This document shows, one piece after another, positions 3,965 to 5,389 of a DNA stretch of 5,389 nt (position 1 is the stretch's first letter; each line of letters starts with the position of its first letter). This stretch comes from Candidatus Omnitrophota bacterium (GTDB taxonomy: Bacteria > Omnitrophota > Gorgyraeia > Zapsychrales > JANLHA01): positions 1 through 5,389 of the forward strand of contig JANLHA010000160.1 in the NCBI GenBank assembly GCA_024653845.1, read 5' to 3'. The translations under genes and the position numbers were made by a program. The notes beneath the pieces are model-generated. The model was given only the letters and a program-made list of their open reading frames with translations, was not told the DNA's origin and made no database searches.

Positions 3965-5389
3965 ATGGATCCATCCGAATACGAAGAGTTCTATGGTCGT
4001 AAAGCCACACTTGAACTTCTAAGGAAGAGAGTGGTTGATCTCAAGGAAGGGTATCGTCAGAATGTTGCTTTCTTGTCAGCCAAGCATACAGGAAAAACAT
4101 CTCTCTTGAGAAAGTTTTTAGCGGATCTCGATGACGCCGATGTGATTCCCATCTACATCGATCTTGAAAATAAAAACTTCGGATCTTTTGCCCAACAATT
4201 CATGGGGACCTTGTTGTATCACTTTTTCAAAAGTAAGGGGTTGCCCGTTTCTCATGATTTTCCTTTTTTATTGGAAAAGGCCCAAGAATTGTTGCCTCAA
4301 ACGGTCCAGCGAATGAGAAAAATTCGTAAAGGACTTCTCGACGAAGGCAATCAAGAAATTTATCGGGAATTGATTGCTCTGCCTCAAATTTTTTCTGAAG
4401 AATCTAAGAAATTTTGTATCCTTCTTTTTGATGAATTTCAAACGTTGGAAGAGTTTGATGTCGCAGAGGTGTTTCAGGAACTTGGCAAAACGATCATGAC
4501 GCAGAAAAGATGTTTATATCTGTTGAGCAGTTCTTTGCCTGAAGTCGCGCGGGAAATTTTGTCTGAAAAGCTTTCGTTGTTATTCGGGAATTTTGAAATC
4601 ATCGACCTGCCGTTGTTTGACCTTAAAACAAGCCAGGCTTTTATTCAGAGCCGTTTGGCACCGACGAGAATGAAAGAAGACCTGATTTACTTTTTGATTG
4701 ATTTTACCGGCGGGCATCCCCTTTATTTGCATCTGATCTGTCAGGAGCTCAAAACGCTCAGCCAAATCCATCGGCAAGAGGAAGTCTTTGCGCCACTTTT
4801 TGCTCAAGCGATTGAACATGTTTTATTCCAGCCTTGGGGAGTGTTGAGTCGTCATTTTGATTTGATGCTCAACAATTTGTGTTCGGGAAAAAATGGAGCT
4901 TTGGTGGCTTCCTTGTTGATTTCTCTTTCTCATGGTCGACGGAAAATCAAGAATTTGGCCCAAGAATGGAATGCGAAACAAAATGTCGTCACTCAGCGTC
5001 TGTTGCGCCTGGTCGAAATGGAGCTTGTGGCTAAAAACAGTGCGTCTTATTATTTGAAGGATCGGTTGCTGCGTTACTGGATCAAATATATTTTTGAAGA
5101 GAGTGGCCGATCTTTTGATCCGTGCCCTGTGCGGCAGCGAGAGCAGTTCTTTAATGAGTTGAATCATGCCATTGAGAACTTCATTGTGGTTTCTCGTAAG
5201 GATGTTTCGACGAGAATCATTGAGTTATTGTATTGTTTTGAGGACGAAGCTTTCCAAATCAATGGTAAAAAATACAAGATCCCATTATTTCGAGAAGTTG
5301 TTTTTCCCAAAGGGCGACGTTTGTCAGAATCTTCATGTGAATTGATCCGAGCTTCATCAGAAGAGGGGGAATGGTTGATCATTCTAAAG
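3965..5389 (+). CDS. AAA/STAND-like ATPase of the archaeal-ATPase (ATPase_2) type, 3'-truncated by window edge
   Basis: The frame runs 475 codons from ATG 3965 to the right edge with no stop. Residues 1-15 contain FYGRKATLELL, like the GR(E/K)xELxxL opening of archaeal-type ATPases. The P-loop is SAKHTGKTS (38-46): Lys44 and Thr45 are kept, but the first Gly of GxxxxGKT is Ser38. Walker B is CILLFDE (151-157), a sensor-like LSSS follows at 187-190, and FTGGHPLYL at 247-255 is typical of the family lid. A winged-helix region (about 310-365) ends in YYLKDRLLRYW (362-372), the usual Y.L.D.LLR.W signature. Residues from about 390 on match nothing I recognise; fused nuclease-like domains occur there in relatives, but no catalytic motif is clear. 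The cellular role cannot be told. Such ATPases often belong to accessory or mobile systems, yet this one follows the lipoprotein gene by 20 bases in the same orientation. Confidence 0.82.
   Translation, partial: MDPSEYEEFYGRKATLELLRKRVVDLKEGYRQNVAFLSAKHTGKTSLLRKFLADLDDADVIPIYIDLENKNFGSFAQQFMGTLLYHFFKSKGLPVSHDFPFLLEKAQELLPQTVQRMRKIRKGLLDEGNQEIYRELIALPQIFSEESKKFCILLFDEFQTLEEFDVAEVFQELGKTIMTQKRCLYLLSSSLPEVAREILSEKLSLLFGNFEIIDLPLFDLKTSQAFIQSRLAPTRMKEDLIYFLIDFTGGHPLYLHLICQELKTLSQIHRQEEVFAPLFAQAIEHVLFQPWGVLSRHFDLMLNNLCSGKNGALVASLLISLSHGRRKIKNLAQEWNAKQNVVTQRLLRLVEMELVAKNSASYYLKDRLLRYWIKYIFEESGRSFDPCPVRQREQFFNELNHAIENFIVVSRKDVSTRIIELLYCFEDEAFQINGKKYKIPLFREVVFPKGRRLSESSCELIRASSEEGEWLIILK

Noticed and set aside
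4580..5382. Minus-strand reading frames opposite the ATPase gene
   Set aside because: They are short, have no recognisable motifs and lie antisense to a motif-bearing 475-codon frame.

Overview
The window reads as one plus-strand block from a diderm (Gram-negative-type) bacterium. It carries genes for the ADP-heptose precursor of lipopolysaccharide and a predicted outer-membrane lipoprotein of the NlpD type. GC content looks moderate. Genes are packed with 1-4 base overlaps, and several starts have no clear Shine-Dalgarno site. The PPi-type phosphofructokinase, free-standing RfaE2 and free-standing ThiD2 would fit an anaerobic or candidate-phylum lineage such as Omnitrophota or a relative. 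That placement is a guess from gene style, not a measured result.

Layout: (1) 1-809, the 3' part of a group-III, probably PPi-dependent, phosphofructokinase. (2) 817-1383 gmhA and 1380-1862 rfaE2 (hldE adenylyltransferase domain), overlapping as ATGA. (3) 1863-2093, a 231-base stretch with no convincing protein. It can fold into a long rod of about 185 nt, closed by a 14-bp helix with one mismatch and followed by a T-tract. I read it as a structured RNA with 6S-like architecture, or alternatively a long leader/attenuator of the thiamine genes. (4) 2094-2507 thiD2 and 2507-3154 thiE, overlapping as TGATG. (5) 3145-3215, a complete tRNA-Gly(CCC) whose acceptor stem begins inside the last codons of thiE. 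(6) 3225-3944, a LysM plus degenerate LytM/M23 lipoprotein starting only 9 bases after the tRNA. (7) 3965 to the right edge, an AAA/STAND-like ATPase of the archaeal-ATPase (ATPase_2) type, still open at the window end.

How the genes work together: the phosphofructokinase and GmhA may share sedoheptulose 7-phosphate, since PPi-PFKs often accept it and GmhA isomerises it. GmhA and RfaE2 then catalyse the first and fourth steps of ADP-heptose synthesis; the kinase (RfaE1) and phosphatase (GmhB) are not in the window. ThiD2 and ThiE catalyse consecutive steps, HMP-P to HMP-PP and then coupling to the thiazole phosphate to give thiamine phosphate. The lipoprotein probably activates a cell-wall amidase during division rather than cutting peptidoglycan.

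The most interesting parts are the structured RNA between rfaE2 and thiD2, and the thiE/tRNA-Gly overlap, where RNase P cleavage of a shared transcript would remove the thiE stop codon.
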